Shown: positions 7,595 to 15,070 of the stretch, one piece after another
Numbering within the stretch: position 1 is the first letter of the stretch
Layout: each line of letters starts with the position of its first letter
From: JBFWRK01 sp050248955
Lineage (GTDB): Bacteria; Actinomycetota; Acidimicrobiia; Acidimicrobiales; Ilumatobacteraceae
Length of the DNA: 64,000 nt
Direction: 5' to 3'
Assembly: GCA_050248955.1 (NCBI GenBank)
Contig: JBFWRK010000004.1
Span: 62,001 to 126,000 of the forward strand
Notes under the pieces: model-generated
The model's input: only the letters and a program-made list of their open reading frames with translations
Databases searched by the model: none
What the model was told of the DNA's origin: nothing
Position numbers and translations under genes: made by a program

Positions 7595-8806
7595 TCAGCG
7601 GTCCTTGGTGAGCAGCATGCAGCCACCGAGCGGGCCGCCACCGGCACCGACGACGGCCACCTCGGCGCCCTCGACCTGACGACCGGTCGCCTCCCCACGG
7701 AGCTGCGCACACGCCTCGTAGAGATAGCCGTAGCCATGGAGGCGACCACCCGAGAGCTGGCCGCCGTTCGTGTTGAGCGGGATCTCCCCGCCCAGTCCGA
7801 TCCGACGCTCCCCCGCCTCGAGCCAGGGACCGGCCTCGCCCTTCGGGAAGAAACCGAGCGCCTCGAGCCAGGTGATCGTGAGGAACGAGAACCCGTCGTA
7901 GAGCTGGACGGTGTCGACGTCGTCGACGGTGAGGTCCGTCCGTGCCCACATCATCGGGGCGGCATCGTGGGCGGCCGTCTCGGTGAGATCGGCCCGCTGG
8001 TCCCAGCTGTTGCGGCCGGTCAGCGCCGAGCCGATCGCCTCGATGCGCACGACCTGGCGGAGGCTGGGAGCGGCGTCGGCCCGGGACACGATCACCGCGC
8101 ACGACCCATCGCACGGGATGTCGCAGTCGTAGAGCCCGAGCGGGTACGACACCATCCGCGCGTCGAGGTAGTCGTCGATCGTCATCGGATCTCGGAAGAT
8201 CGCCTTGTCGTAGCGCGCCGCGTGGCGGCGCTGGTTGAGCGGGATCTCACCGAGCTGCCGGCGGGTGAGACCGAACTCGTGCATGTACCGCTGCGCGTAG
8301 ATCCCGACCCAGTTCGCGGCCGAGACCGCGTGGAACGGGACCATCCACTGCATCGGCCCACCGACCCGACCGCCTCCCGAGCCGACGACGCTCGCCCGCC
8401 GCGTCGCGGTCTGCGCGCTCGACTCGGTGACGGTTCGGAACACGAGCACGTGGTTCGCCAGGCCGGCTGACACCGCGGCGACGGCGTTGAACACGGCCCC
8501 GAGCTGGGCCGGCACTTCTCCCCCGCCCGAGAACCAGTTGAGCCGCAACCGCAGCGCATCCTGAACGTCGGAGATGCCGCACGGCGACATGCCCGGTGAG
8601 GCATCCATCAGCCCGGGATAGGTCGCCAGGCCGTCGATGTCGCCACGCGACAGGCCGGCATCCTCGATCGCCTGCAACGCCGACTCGACGCTGAGCGACA
8701 GCCCGGTGCGACCGAGCTTGCGCCCGACCGCGGACCGCCCGATCCCGGAGATGACGGCGTCGCGCTCACCGATGCGTTGGCCGAGGTATCGACTGGTTGT
8801 GGTCAT
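7595..8806 (-). CDS. Thiolase-like (SCP-x/Ltp2-type) protein, DUF35 partner
   Basis: The 403-residue protein has a thiolase fold: an N-terminal VISGIGRSAVGRK strand, ALQAIEDAGLSRGDIDGL, and a C-terminal NTNGGQLSGGRLHGYGYLYEA region. The usual nucleophilic Cys is not present in the segment LNWFSGGGEVPAQLGAVFNA. Proteins of this type that pair with a DUF35 partner include Ltp2, which with the DUF35 domain of ChsH2 performs retro-aldol cleavage of steroid side-chain CoA thioesters. A retro-aldolase is thus a fair hypothesis, a thiolase less so. ATG at 8806 overlaps the DUF35 stop by four bases (ATGA). Confidence 0.85.
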   Translation of the reverse strand: MTTTSRYLGQRIGERDAVISGIGRSAVGRKLGRTGLSLSVESALQAIEDAGLSRGDIDGLATYPGLMDASPGMSPCGISDVQDALRLRLNWFSGGGEVPAQLGAVFNAVAAVSAGLANHVLVFRTVTESSAQTATRRASVVGSGGGRVGGPMQWMVPFHAVSAANWVGIYAQRYMHEFGLTRRQLGEIPLNQRRHAARYDKAIFRDPMTIDDYLDARMVSYPLGLYDCDIPCDGSCAVIVSRADAAPSLRQVVRIEAIGSALTGRNSWDQRADLTETAAHDAAPMMWARTDLTVDDVDTVQLYDGFSFLTITWLEALGFFPKGEAGPWLEAGERRIGLGGEIPLNTNGGQLSGGRLHGYGYLYEACAQLRGEATGRQVEGAEVAVVGAGGGPLGGCMLLTKDR

Positions 8807-9216
8807 GACGTCCCCTCTGCAGTAGGTCGGAACAGGGGTAGGTAGATCTCCTCGACGTGCAGGAACGCGACCTCGACCGGCATCCCCACCGACACCGCGT
8901 CGGGAGCGACGTCGACCAACCTCGTCGTGAGCTGCACGCCTGGCGCGTCGTCGATGGAGACGACCGCCACCACGTACGGCACCTCCATGTCGGGGGCCCA
9001 CGGCTGCACGTTCACGCTGAAGCCCTCCACGGTGGCCCGGCCCGCCGTCGCCTCGGGTCCGACGTCCAACGACAGGCAGTCGGGGCAGACCGGCGCCGGC
9101 GGGTGGAACCACGTGCGGCACTGCCGGCAGCGATGGATCTTCAGCACGCCGTCGGCGCCACCCTCCCAGAAGGCGGCCGTGTCGTCCGTGACGGCGGGCA
9201 GTGGCTGGAAGGTCAT
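8803..9216 (-). CDS. DUF35 OB-fold protein with zinc ribbon
   Basis: The 137-residue protein has the rubredoxin-like zinc ribbon CRQC...CPDC and then the OB-fold segment with GRATVEGFSVNVQPW and YVVAVVSIDDAPGVQL. This family binds and helps thiolase-like partners. Its start overlaps the stop of the thioesterase gene by four bases and its stop overlaps the start of the thiolase-like gene by four, so the three are translationally coupled and probably form one functional unit. Confidence 0.9.
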   Translation of the reverse strand: MTFQPLPAVTDDTAAFWEGGADGVLKIHRCRQCRTWFHPPAPVCPDCLSLDVGPEATAGRATVEGFSVNVQPWAPDMEVPYVVAVVSIDDAPGVQLTTRLVDVAPDAVSVGMPVEVAFLHVEEIYLPLFRPTAEGTS

Positions 9217-10079
9217 GCTGTCGAACCTCTTTCGTCGATGAAGTACGTCCTGAGCAGGTTCTCCTGGGCGATCATCACGCCGAGGCGGCCGGACCGATCG
9301 CGGAGCGTCCCGTGGTAGACACCCCGCCCCTTCACCGCTGCGACGGGCCACATGTCGAGGAGGAGCCACTCGTCGGTGGCGATCGGCTCGTGGAACCACA
9401 GCGCGTGGTCCAGGCTCGGACCGCCGATGCCCACCTCGGGGTCCTCCACCTGACCGAAGCCGCTGCCGAGGTCGGACAGGTACGTCAGCACCGCGGCTTG
9501 CGTGAGCGGGTCCGCGGGCATCGCCGTCGGCACGCGGACCCAGAGTGCGTCAGGCTCCAGGTGCCGCCCGTCGAACTCGTCGCGGCTCGTGATCGCACGA
9601 GCGTCGATGTGCGGGTCGACCGGGTGTGCGGGGCACTCGTCGGGGCCTCGTGCCGCCGAGGCTCGTACCGGCACGTCGTCCAGGACGCTCGGCGTCTCGT
9701 GCTCGACGAACGAGGCCAGCATCGAGAAGATCACGCGGCCGTCCTGCATCGCAGAGACGTGACGAGCCGAGTACGAGCGGCCATCGCGGTCGTGGTCGAC
9801 GCGGAACTGCACCTTGCGATCGATGCGACCGGGGCGCAGGAAGTAGCCGTGGAGCGAGTGCGGCCGACGTCCCTCCGGCACGGTGGAGCCGGCGGCGATC
9901 AACGACTGGGCGGCGACCTGACCGCCGTACAGGACCGGCCAGTCCGCGCCCAAGGCACGCACGCGCCCGAGGAAGACGGTGACGCCGTCACCTCGCTCGA
10001 GGACCTCGAGATCGAGCAGGGATGCGAGGTCGGCCGCGTGCAGATCGTCATCGGCACCGACGCCGTGACGTCCGCTCAC
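9213..10079 (-). CDS. tesB: Acyl-CoA thioesterase II (TesB-like)
   Basis: The 288-residue protein has the double hot-dog TesB layout. YLSDLGSGFG, SLDHALWFH and AQENLLRT carry the Asp, hydroxyl residue and Gln that correspond to the catalytic Asp204, Thr228 and Gln278 of E. coli TesB, with Ser in place of Thr. It would release free acid from acyl-CoA, for instance to free CoA from dead-end intermediates. The start is GTG 10079. It is the first gene of the tesB-DUF35-thiolase operon, divergent from the tandem TetR gene, and operator site 4 lies 28 bases upstream. Confidence 0.88.
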   Translation of the reverse strand: MSGRHGVGADDDLHAADLASLLDLEVLERGDGVTVFLGRVRALGADWPVLYGGQVAAQSLIAAGSTVPEGRRPHSLHGYFLRPGRIDRKVQFRVDHDRDGRSYSARHVSAMQDGRVIFSMLASFVEHETPSVLDDVPVRASAARGPDECPAHPVDPHIDARAITSRDEFDGRHLEPDALWVRVPTAMPADPLTQAAVLTYLSDLGSGFGQVEDPEVGIGGPSLDHALWFHEPIATDEWLLLDMWPVAAVKGRGVYHGTLRDRSGRLGVMIAQENLLRTYFIDERGSTA

Positions 10080-10106
10080 GCTCCACCGTCCATACCTTGG
10101 CTAGTC

Positions 10107-10120
10107 TGACACGAACGTCA
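10107..10120. promoter_or_regulatory. Operator-like palindrome TGAC-N6-GTCA (site 4, at the regulator)
   Basis: TGACACGAACGTCA lies between the TesB operon (start 10079) and the tandem TetR gene. Its presence in the regulator's own promoter region fits autoregulation, as is common for TetR proteins. Confidence 0.75.
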
Positions 10121-10199
10121 GAAGATCCTCCGATCCGCGCGATCCGCCACGAGGCGCAGCGTGGCAAGGTTCTCCGGCGACACGACAGAGGGACATCGG

Positions 10200-11543
10200 G
10201 TGGCCGACCAGGCATATACGAGGCGAGCGAGCTACGGGCCGAGCAGCCCGACCGTGGGCACGCGCGGTGCGAAGACCCGCCAGCAGATCGTCGAAGCCGC
10301 GCTCCGCTGCTTCACCGAGCGCGGGTTCCACGCAACGTCCGTCGACGACATCGCGACCCTCGCGGAGACGTCCCGGGCGACCCTGTACCAGTACTTCGAG
10401 AGCAAGGAAGCGATCTTCATCGAGCTGATGGACGAGTCGGGCGGTGCGCTCAGCCGCGTCACGCGACGGCTCGGGCGGCTCGGCCCGCATGCCGAGGGCT
10501 ACGACAACCTGCACTGGTGGCTCGGCGAGTGGTCATGGGTGTTCGACCGCTACGCGGCGATGTTCATCGAATGGGCGAACGTCAGCTCAGCGAAGGCGCC
10601 ACTGCGTCCGAAGCTGATCCAGTTCGTCGACCTCCACACGGCGAAGTTCAACGCCGTGCTCGAGAGCAGCGGCTACGACGGGGAGGACCCGACGGCCGCG
10701 TCGCTCCTCACCCTGGCGCTCGCGAACCGCTTCAACTACATCCGCCACGTGTACCGGCCCGGCCTCAGCGAGTCGGTGCTCCTCGGCAGCCTCGCCACGG
10801 CGATCCAGCTGTTCCTGTTCCCCGACACGCCGGCGGCGGTGCTCGCCGCGGGCCCGCTCAGCGCCGACCGCACCCCATCAGGGGGCGTGCGACCGCCGAT
10901 CGCCGCCATCGGGCCGCTCGCGACCCTGCCACCGCGGAACTCCATCGAGCGGCCGACGCGGTTCGAAGGTCTGAGCCCGCAATCGGCGCGGACCGTCCGT
11001 CAGCTCGTCGACGCAGCCGGTCGAGTGTTCGCCGCGTCCGGCTACGACGCGGCGAACATCGACCAGATCGTGACCGAGGCCGGCCTGGCACGGGGCACCT
11101 TCTACCGCTACTTCTCCGACAAGCTCGAGCTCATCACCATGCTCTCGGACGAAGCGGCGTCGGTGATGTCCCCGCTCTTCGTCGAGTTCGAGCGCTTCGC
11201 CGAACGGCGCGACCCAGCGGAGCTGCGCGACTGGCTGCGGCGGTTCCGCGCCGTGCAGCAGCGCTACGCCGGCGTGATGCGGGCGTGGACGGAGGGGTTC
11301 CCGATCGACCCCCGGCTGTTGGCTGCCACCGCCGACGTGGTGGCCGCGATGGGGTCCGCGATCACTGCGACGTTCGGGCCACCGCGACCGCACCCGCTCG
11401 ATCGTCGCGCCGCAGGGATGCTCCTCGCCAGCCTGCTCGAGCACTTCCCGAACGAGGGTGCCGGTAGCGCGCACGAGCCGTCGGAGGCTCAGATCGTCGA
11501 GACGCAGGCGCTGTTCATCGAACGGGTCCTGTTCCCCCGCTGA
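10200..11543 (+). CDS. Single-chain tandem TetR-family regulator
   Basis: The 447-residue protein contains two complete TetR DNA-binding domains: residues about 25-72 (RQQIVEAALRCFTERGF, then ETSRATLYQYFESKE) and about 264-317 (RQLVDAAGRVFAASGY, then LARGTFYRYFSDK), each followed by a helical ligand domain. It resembles in layout Mce3R, the double-TetR lipid regulator of mycobacteria. GTG at 10200 is preferred because AGAGGGA lies six bases before it; GTG at 10161 would add 13 residues with no clear ribosome site. It is divergent from the TesB operon. It is the best candidate for the factor that binds the TGAC-N6-GTCA sites; that link is inference. Confidence 0.9.
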   Translation: MADQAYTRRASYGPSSPTVGTRGAKTRQQIVEAALRCFTERGFHATSVDDIATLAETSRATLYQYFESKEAIFIELMDESGGALSRVTRRLGRLGPHAEGYDNLHWWLGEWSWVFDRYAAMFIEWANVSSAKAPLRPKLIQFVDLHTAKFNAVLESSGYDGEDPTAASLLTLALANRFNYIRHVYRPGLSESVLLGSLATAIQLFLFPDTPAAVLAAGPLSADRTPSGGVRPPIAAIGPLATLPPRNSIERPTRFEGLSPQSARTVRQLVDAAGRVFAASGYDAANIDQIVTEAGLARGTFYRYFSDKLELITMLSDEAASVMSPLFVEFERFAERRDPAELRDWLRRFRAVQQRYAGVMRAWTEGFPIDPRLLAATADVVAAMGSAITATFGPPRPHPLDRRAAGMLLASLLEHFPNEGAGSAHEPSEAQIVETQALFIERVLFPR

Positions 11544-11546
11544 CGA

Positions 11547-12371
11547 TCACTCCGCCGCCATGTCGCGCGGCTTCTGACCCCGCTCGACCAACTGCTGCCG
11601 CGCCGCCTTCGCGTCGGACGTGCTCTCCATGATCGCCATCACGTCGGCTGACATCTGGAGGTGCTGGCGCATGCCCATCTGGTCCCACGCCCGCACGAGC
11701 AGCGACTTGGTTCCCATGAGCGTCGACAGCGGGGCGCGAGCGATGTTGGCTGCCATGGCCTCGACCTCCGCGTCCAGCTGTGCGCGCGGCACGACCTTGT
11801 TGATCAGGCCGTAGCGCTCGGCCTCGTCGGCCGTCAGCGTGCGCGCGGTGTAGAGGTACTCCGCCGCCCGCTTCCGGTTCATGAACGTCCAGGGCTCGAC
11901 CATCGTCTCGCCGCCCGGGAACCCGAGGCCCTGCACGAGCGGCATCTGGAAGTAGGCGTCGTCGGAGGCGATCGTGATGTCGGTGAGGTACGCCCAGTAG
12001 GTGCCGCCGCCGAGGCAGTACCCGTGCACCTGGGAGATCATCGGCTTCGGGAACTCGAAGAACCTGAGCGTCGGCCACAGGAAGAGCTCGCGGCTGCCGA
12101 TCCAGTTCATCCCGATGCCCTCGATCGACTTGGCGAACTCGGGGTAGGCGTCAGGCCCGGCGATCACATGACCGGCGCAGAACCCCTTGCCGTTCGCCTT
12201 CAGGATCACCACCTTCACGTCGTAGTCGTGCTCGGCGAGATCGAGCGCCGCGCCGACCTGACGCACCATCTCGGACGACTGCGCGTTCGCCTTCTCGGGC
12301 CAGTTGAGCACGATGCGGGCGATCGCGCCGTCCTTCTCGTACAGCACCTTGCCCAGGTCTGTCAGTTCCAT
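11547..12371 (-). CDS. Crotonase-family protein lacking both canonical catalytic glutamates
   Basis: The 274-residue protein has the crotonase core (HGYCLGGGTYWAYLTD, LNWPEKANAQ, GKGFCAGHV). The positions of the two hydratase glutamates hold Tyr125 and Leu145, so it is unlikely to be an ordinary enoyl-CoA hydratase; other crotonase chemistries are possible. ATG at 12371 is chosen because GGGGGAC precedes it and because the longer start at 12392 would fall inside operator site 5. It is convergent with the tandem TetR gene (3-base gap) and divergent from the second DUF35 gene. Confidence 0.85.
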   Translation of the reverse strand: MELTDLGKVLYEKDGAIARIVLNWPEKANAQSSEMVRQVGAALDLAEHDYDVKVVILKANGKGFCAGHVIAGPDAYPEFAKSIEGIGMNWIGSRELFLWPTLRFFEFPKPMISQVHGYCLGGGTYWAYLTDITIASDDAYFQMPLVQGLGFPGGETMVEPWTFMNRKRAAEYLYTARTLTADEAERYGLINKVVPRAQLDAEVEAMAANIARAPLSTLMGTKSLLVRAWDQMGMRQHLQMSADVMAIMESTSDAKAARQQLVERGQKPRDMAAE

Positions 12372-12384
12372 GAGTCCCCCAACT

Positions 12385-12398
12385 TGACGCAAGTGTCA
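12385..12398. promoter_or_regulatory. Operator-like palindrome TGAC-N6-GTCA (site 5)
   Basis: TGACGCAAGTGTCA is located between the divergent crotonase (12371) and DUF35 gene (12438), 13 bases from the former start. Confidence 0.75.
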
Positions 12399-12437
12399 GT
12401 TCCACTGCACGATAGCTCGCCAACTCGAGGAGGGTTC

Positions 12438-12869
12438 ATGGATCACGCGTTGCCGCCCGCCCTGCCGGACGATCCACTGACCGCGTTCTTCTGGGAGGGC
12501 GCTCGCAACGGGGAGCTGCGGATCCAGCGTTGCCGGTCCTGCGGCACCTACATCCACCTGCCGCGGCCCGTCTGTCGGCACTGCCAGTCGTTCGACCTCG
12601 CCGGTGAGCGCGTCTCGGGGCGCGGCACCCTCTACAGCTTCACCCAGACGTTCAAGGCGTTCCACCCCTTCTTCGTCGACCGGGTGCCGTACATCATCGC
12701 CACGGTCACCCTGGCCGAGCAGGACGGGCTGCAGCTCCTGACGAACCTGGCCGGCATCGACGAGGCCGACGCCCGCATGGGCATGGACGTCGAGGTCGCC
12801 TTCGAGGAGCTCGCCGCTGGCTACGTCATCCCGGTCTTCAAGCCGGTGACCGCGGAGGTCGCACGATGA
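12438..12869 (+). CDS. DUF35 OB-fold protein with zinc ribbon (second copy)
   Basis: The 143-residue protein has the zinc ribbon CRSCGTYIHLPRPVCRHC and an OB-fold half with GRGTLYSFTQTFKAFHPFF. GAGGAGGG at 12427-12434 is a strong ribosome site for ATG 12438. Its stop overlaps the start of the thiolase-like gene by four bases. The pair mirrors the DUF35-thiolase pair at 9216-7595 but the proteins are clearly different in sequence, so the two pairs probably act on different intermediates. Confidence 0.9.
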   Translation: MDHALPPALPDDPLTAFFWEGARNGELRIQRCRSCGTYIHLPRPVCRHCQSFDLAGERVSGRGTLYSFTQTFKAFHPFFVDRVPYIIATVTLAEQDGLQLLTNLAGIDEADARMGMDVEVAFEELAAGYVIPVFKPVTAEVAR

Positions 12870-13999
12870 GCCGACGGGTCGCGATCGTCGGCGTCGGCTA
12901 CTCCGACGTCGGGCGCAGCACCGGGCTCAGCGAGCGCCACCACGCGGCGCAGGCTGCCGTGCGGGCGCTCGAGGACGCCGGTCTCCGCGCCGAGGACATC
13001 GACGGCGCGTCGACGTGGGGCGGCGACGCCGTCGACTTCGCGTGGATGCTCGGCTTCGACCGGTTGCAGTGGAGCCTCAACGTCGGCGTGTCGCCGGCGT
13101 TCATCACCCCCGCCTACCACGCGGCGATGGCGGTGGCCCACGGGCACGCCGAGACCGTCATGGCGTTCCGCATCATGATGCAGCAGCCGCCGAGCGCGGC
13201 GCTCGCAGCCGGTTCTGCGCAGCTCGGTTCGCCCAGCCCCGGCGACACCCAGTTCCAGTTCCCGTTCGGCGACTTCTCCCCCACCCAGTGGGCCGGCCTG
13301 CTGATGAACCGCTACATGCACGAGACCGGTGCGACCGAGGAGACGTTCGCGCGGTTCGCCGAGGTCCAGCGCGAGCACGCGCTCAGGAACCCGGACGCGC
13401 TCCAGAAGGAACCGCTCACGGCCGAGCAGTACCTGTCGCTCCCCTACATCACGAAGCCACTGCGGATCCTCGACTGCGACTACCCGTGCGACTCCGGTTC
13501 GGCAGTCATCTTCACGACCGAGGAGCGAGCGCGCGACCTCGCACAGCCAGTCGTGCTGGTCGACGCGTCCGCACTCTCGGCGATCCACGACATGAACTTC
13601 GAGATCCTCCCCGACATGGTGCGAACGTCACCTGCGCACTGCGCCGAGCTCTTGTGGTCGCGGACCGACCTGAGGCCGGAGGACGTCGACACCGCTCATC
13701 TCTACGACGGGTTCAGCGTGATCACGCTGCAATGGCTGGAGGGGCTCGGGCTGTGCCCGCCGGGTCAGGCCGGCGACTTCGTGATGGAGGGCAACACCCG
13801 TCTCGGTGGGAAGGTGCCGACCAACACCGACGGCGGCGCGATCAACGTCGGCCGCCGCCACGGCGCCAACTTCTGCATCGAGGCGGTACGCCAGCTGCGC
13901 GGTCAGTGCGGCGACCGTCAGGTCGAGGGTGCCGAGGTCAGCGTGTGGGCCAACGCCGTCGGCATGTTCTCGGGCGCGATGCTGCTCACCAAGGGCTGA
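12866..13999 (+). CDS. Thiolase-like (SCP-x/Ltp2-type) protein (second copy)
   Basis: The 377-residue protein starts VAIVGVGYSDVG and ends with NTDGGAINVGRRHGANFCIEA and VSVWANAVGMFSGAMLLTKG, typical of the lipid-transfer thiolase-like family. The region of the normal nucleophilic Cys reads NVGVSPAFITPAYHAAMAVA, with no Cys. With its coupled DUF35 partner it could be an Ltp2-like retro-aldolase on a beta-hydroxyacyl-CoA; a degenerate thiolase cannot be excluded. It converges with the kinase gene at 14015. Confidence 0.87.
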   Translation: MSRRVAIVGVGYSDVGRSTGLSERHHAAQAAVRALEDAGLRAEDIDGASTWGGDAVDFAWMLGFDRLQWSLNVGVSPAFITPAYHAAMAVAHGHAETVMAFRIMMQQPPSAALAAGSAQLGSPSPGDTQFQFPFGDFSPTQWAGLLMNRYMHETGATEETFARFAEVQREHALRNPDALQKEPLTAEQYLSLPYITKPLRILDCDYPCDSGSAVIFTTEERARDLAQPVVLVDASALSAIHDMNFEILPDMVRTSPAHCAELLWSRTDLRPEDVDTAHLYDGFSVITLQWLEGLGLCPPGQAGDFVMEGNTRLGGKVPTNTDGGAINVGRRHGANFCIEAVRQLRGQCGDRQVEGAEVSVWANAVGMFSGAMLLTKG

Positions 14000-14014
14000 T
14001 CGACCCCGGCGGGC

Positions 14015-15070
14015 TCAGCTGTCCCGCTGCGAGCAGTACGCCGCGAGGTGGGTCTCTGCGAGCACGGCGAGATCGAGCACGCGCTGGTCGAGGTGGGCGA
14101 AGTCGACGTCTGCGTTCGCCATCTGCGCGGTCTCGTAGCGGCGCTTGACCCCCTCGGCGAGCACCGCCATCCGCCAGTGCTGGAACCCCCGGTAGTAGTC
14201 CACGGCGGACACGTCGAACCCGGTGCGCTCGGCGTAGCGGTCGATCACCTCGTCCCGCAACCCGAACGCGCCGGTGACGGTCGGGGGTACTTCCATGAAC
14301 ACGAGCGGGCTGGGGTCATCGGGCTCGTACCAGTTGTTCAGCAGGAAGCCGAGATCGGCGAGGACGTCGCCGAGGGTCCAGAGCTCCCAGTCGAGCACCG
14401 CGACCAGGGTGCCGGCGCGGTCGACCATGACGTTGCCAATCCGGTAGTCGCCGTGCACGATGCCGGTGTGCCGCTGGACGGGGGCGAGCTCGACGAGCCG
14501 GTCGCCGAGGCCGGACATGGCCGGTAGGTCACGCGTCTTGTTCTGCTCCCACATGCCGCGGAACCGCCGGATCTGCCTGGCGAGGAAGTCCTCACGCCTG
14601 GCCGCGGTCCCGAGGCCGACCGCATCGACGTCGACGCGGTGCAGGTCGGCGAGCACATCCACGATCTGCTCACCGACATGCCGTCGGGCGTCCCGTCCGG
14701 GGAGGTGGTCGTCGGCGGCTCGCGGGTTGTCGACGACGGCGCCGGCGACGCGCGACATCACGTAGAACGACCCGTCGTTCACCGAGGGGTCGTCGCACAG
14801 CGCGAGCGCCCGCGGCACGGGCACGGCGGTGCCGGCCAACGCGGAGATCACCCGGTGCTCGCGACCCATGTCGTGCGCGCCACCCCCGGAGCGACCGAGC
14901 GGGCCGCGGCGAACGACGTACTCGGCGCCGGCCGCGTCGACGGCGCCGTAGGTGAGGTTCGAATGACCCCCGGCGATCAACGAGAAGGCCACCGGCGGCA
15001 CCAGACCGGGGACGTGGTCTGCCATCCACGACGCGACCGCCGCGTGGTCCAGTCCTCGGCTCTCAGTCAT
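14015..15070 (-). CDS. APH-family kinase, catabolic type (second copy)
   Basis: The 351-residue protein has the P-loop-like GGHSNLTYG (residues 34-42), the catalytic loop VHGDYRIGNVM with Asp208, and the metal Asp227 in VLDWELWTLGD. It is only distantly similar to the kinase at 1153. As the last gene of the operon acyl-CoA ligase, lipocalin-like protein, kinase (8-base overlap with the previous gene), it is likely to phosphorylate a hydroxylated CoA thioester or acid of the pathway, by analogy with LvaA and ACAD10/11 kinases. That substrate class is inference. Confidence 0.88.
   Translation of the reverse strand: MTESRGLDHAAVASWMADHVPGLVPPVAFSLIAGGHSNLTYGAVDAAGAEYVVRRGPLGRSGGGAHDMGREHRVISALAGTAVPVPRALALCDDPSVNDGSFYVMSRVAGAVVDNPRAADDHLPGRDARRHVGEQIVDVLADLHRVDVDAVGLGTAARREDFLARQIRRFRGMWEQNKTRDLPAMSGLGDRLVELAPVQRHTGIVHGDYRIGNVMVDRAGTLVAVLDWELWTLGDVLADLGFLLNNWYEPDDPSPLVFMEVPPTVTGAFGLRDEVIDRYAERTGFDVSAVDYYRGFQHWRMAVLAEGVKRRYETAQMANADVDFAHLDQRVLDLAVLAETHLAAYCSQRDS

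Noticed and set aside
10161..10199. Longer start of the tandem TetR gene (GTG 10161)
   Set aside because: It is open but lacks a clear ribosome-binding site, whereas GTG 10200 has AGAGGGA at a good distance.
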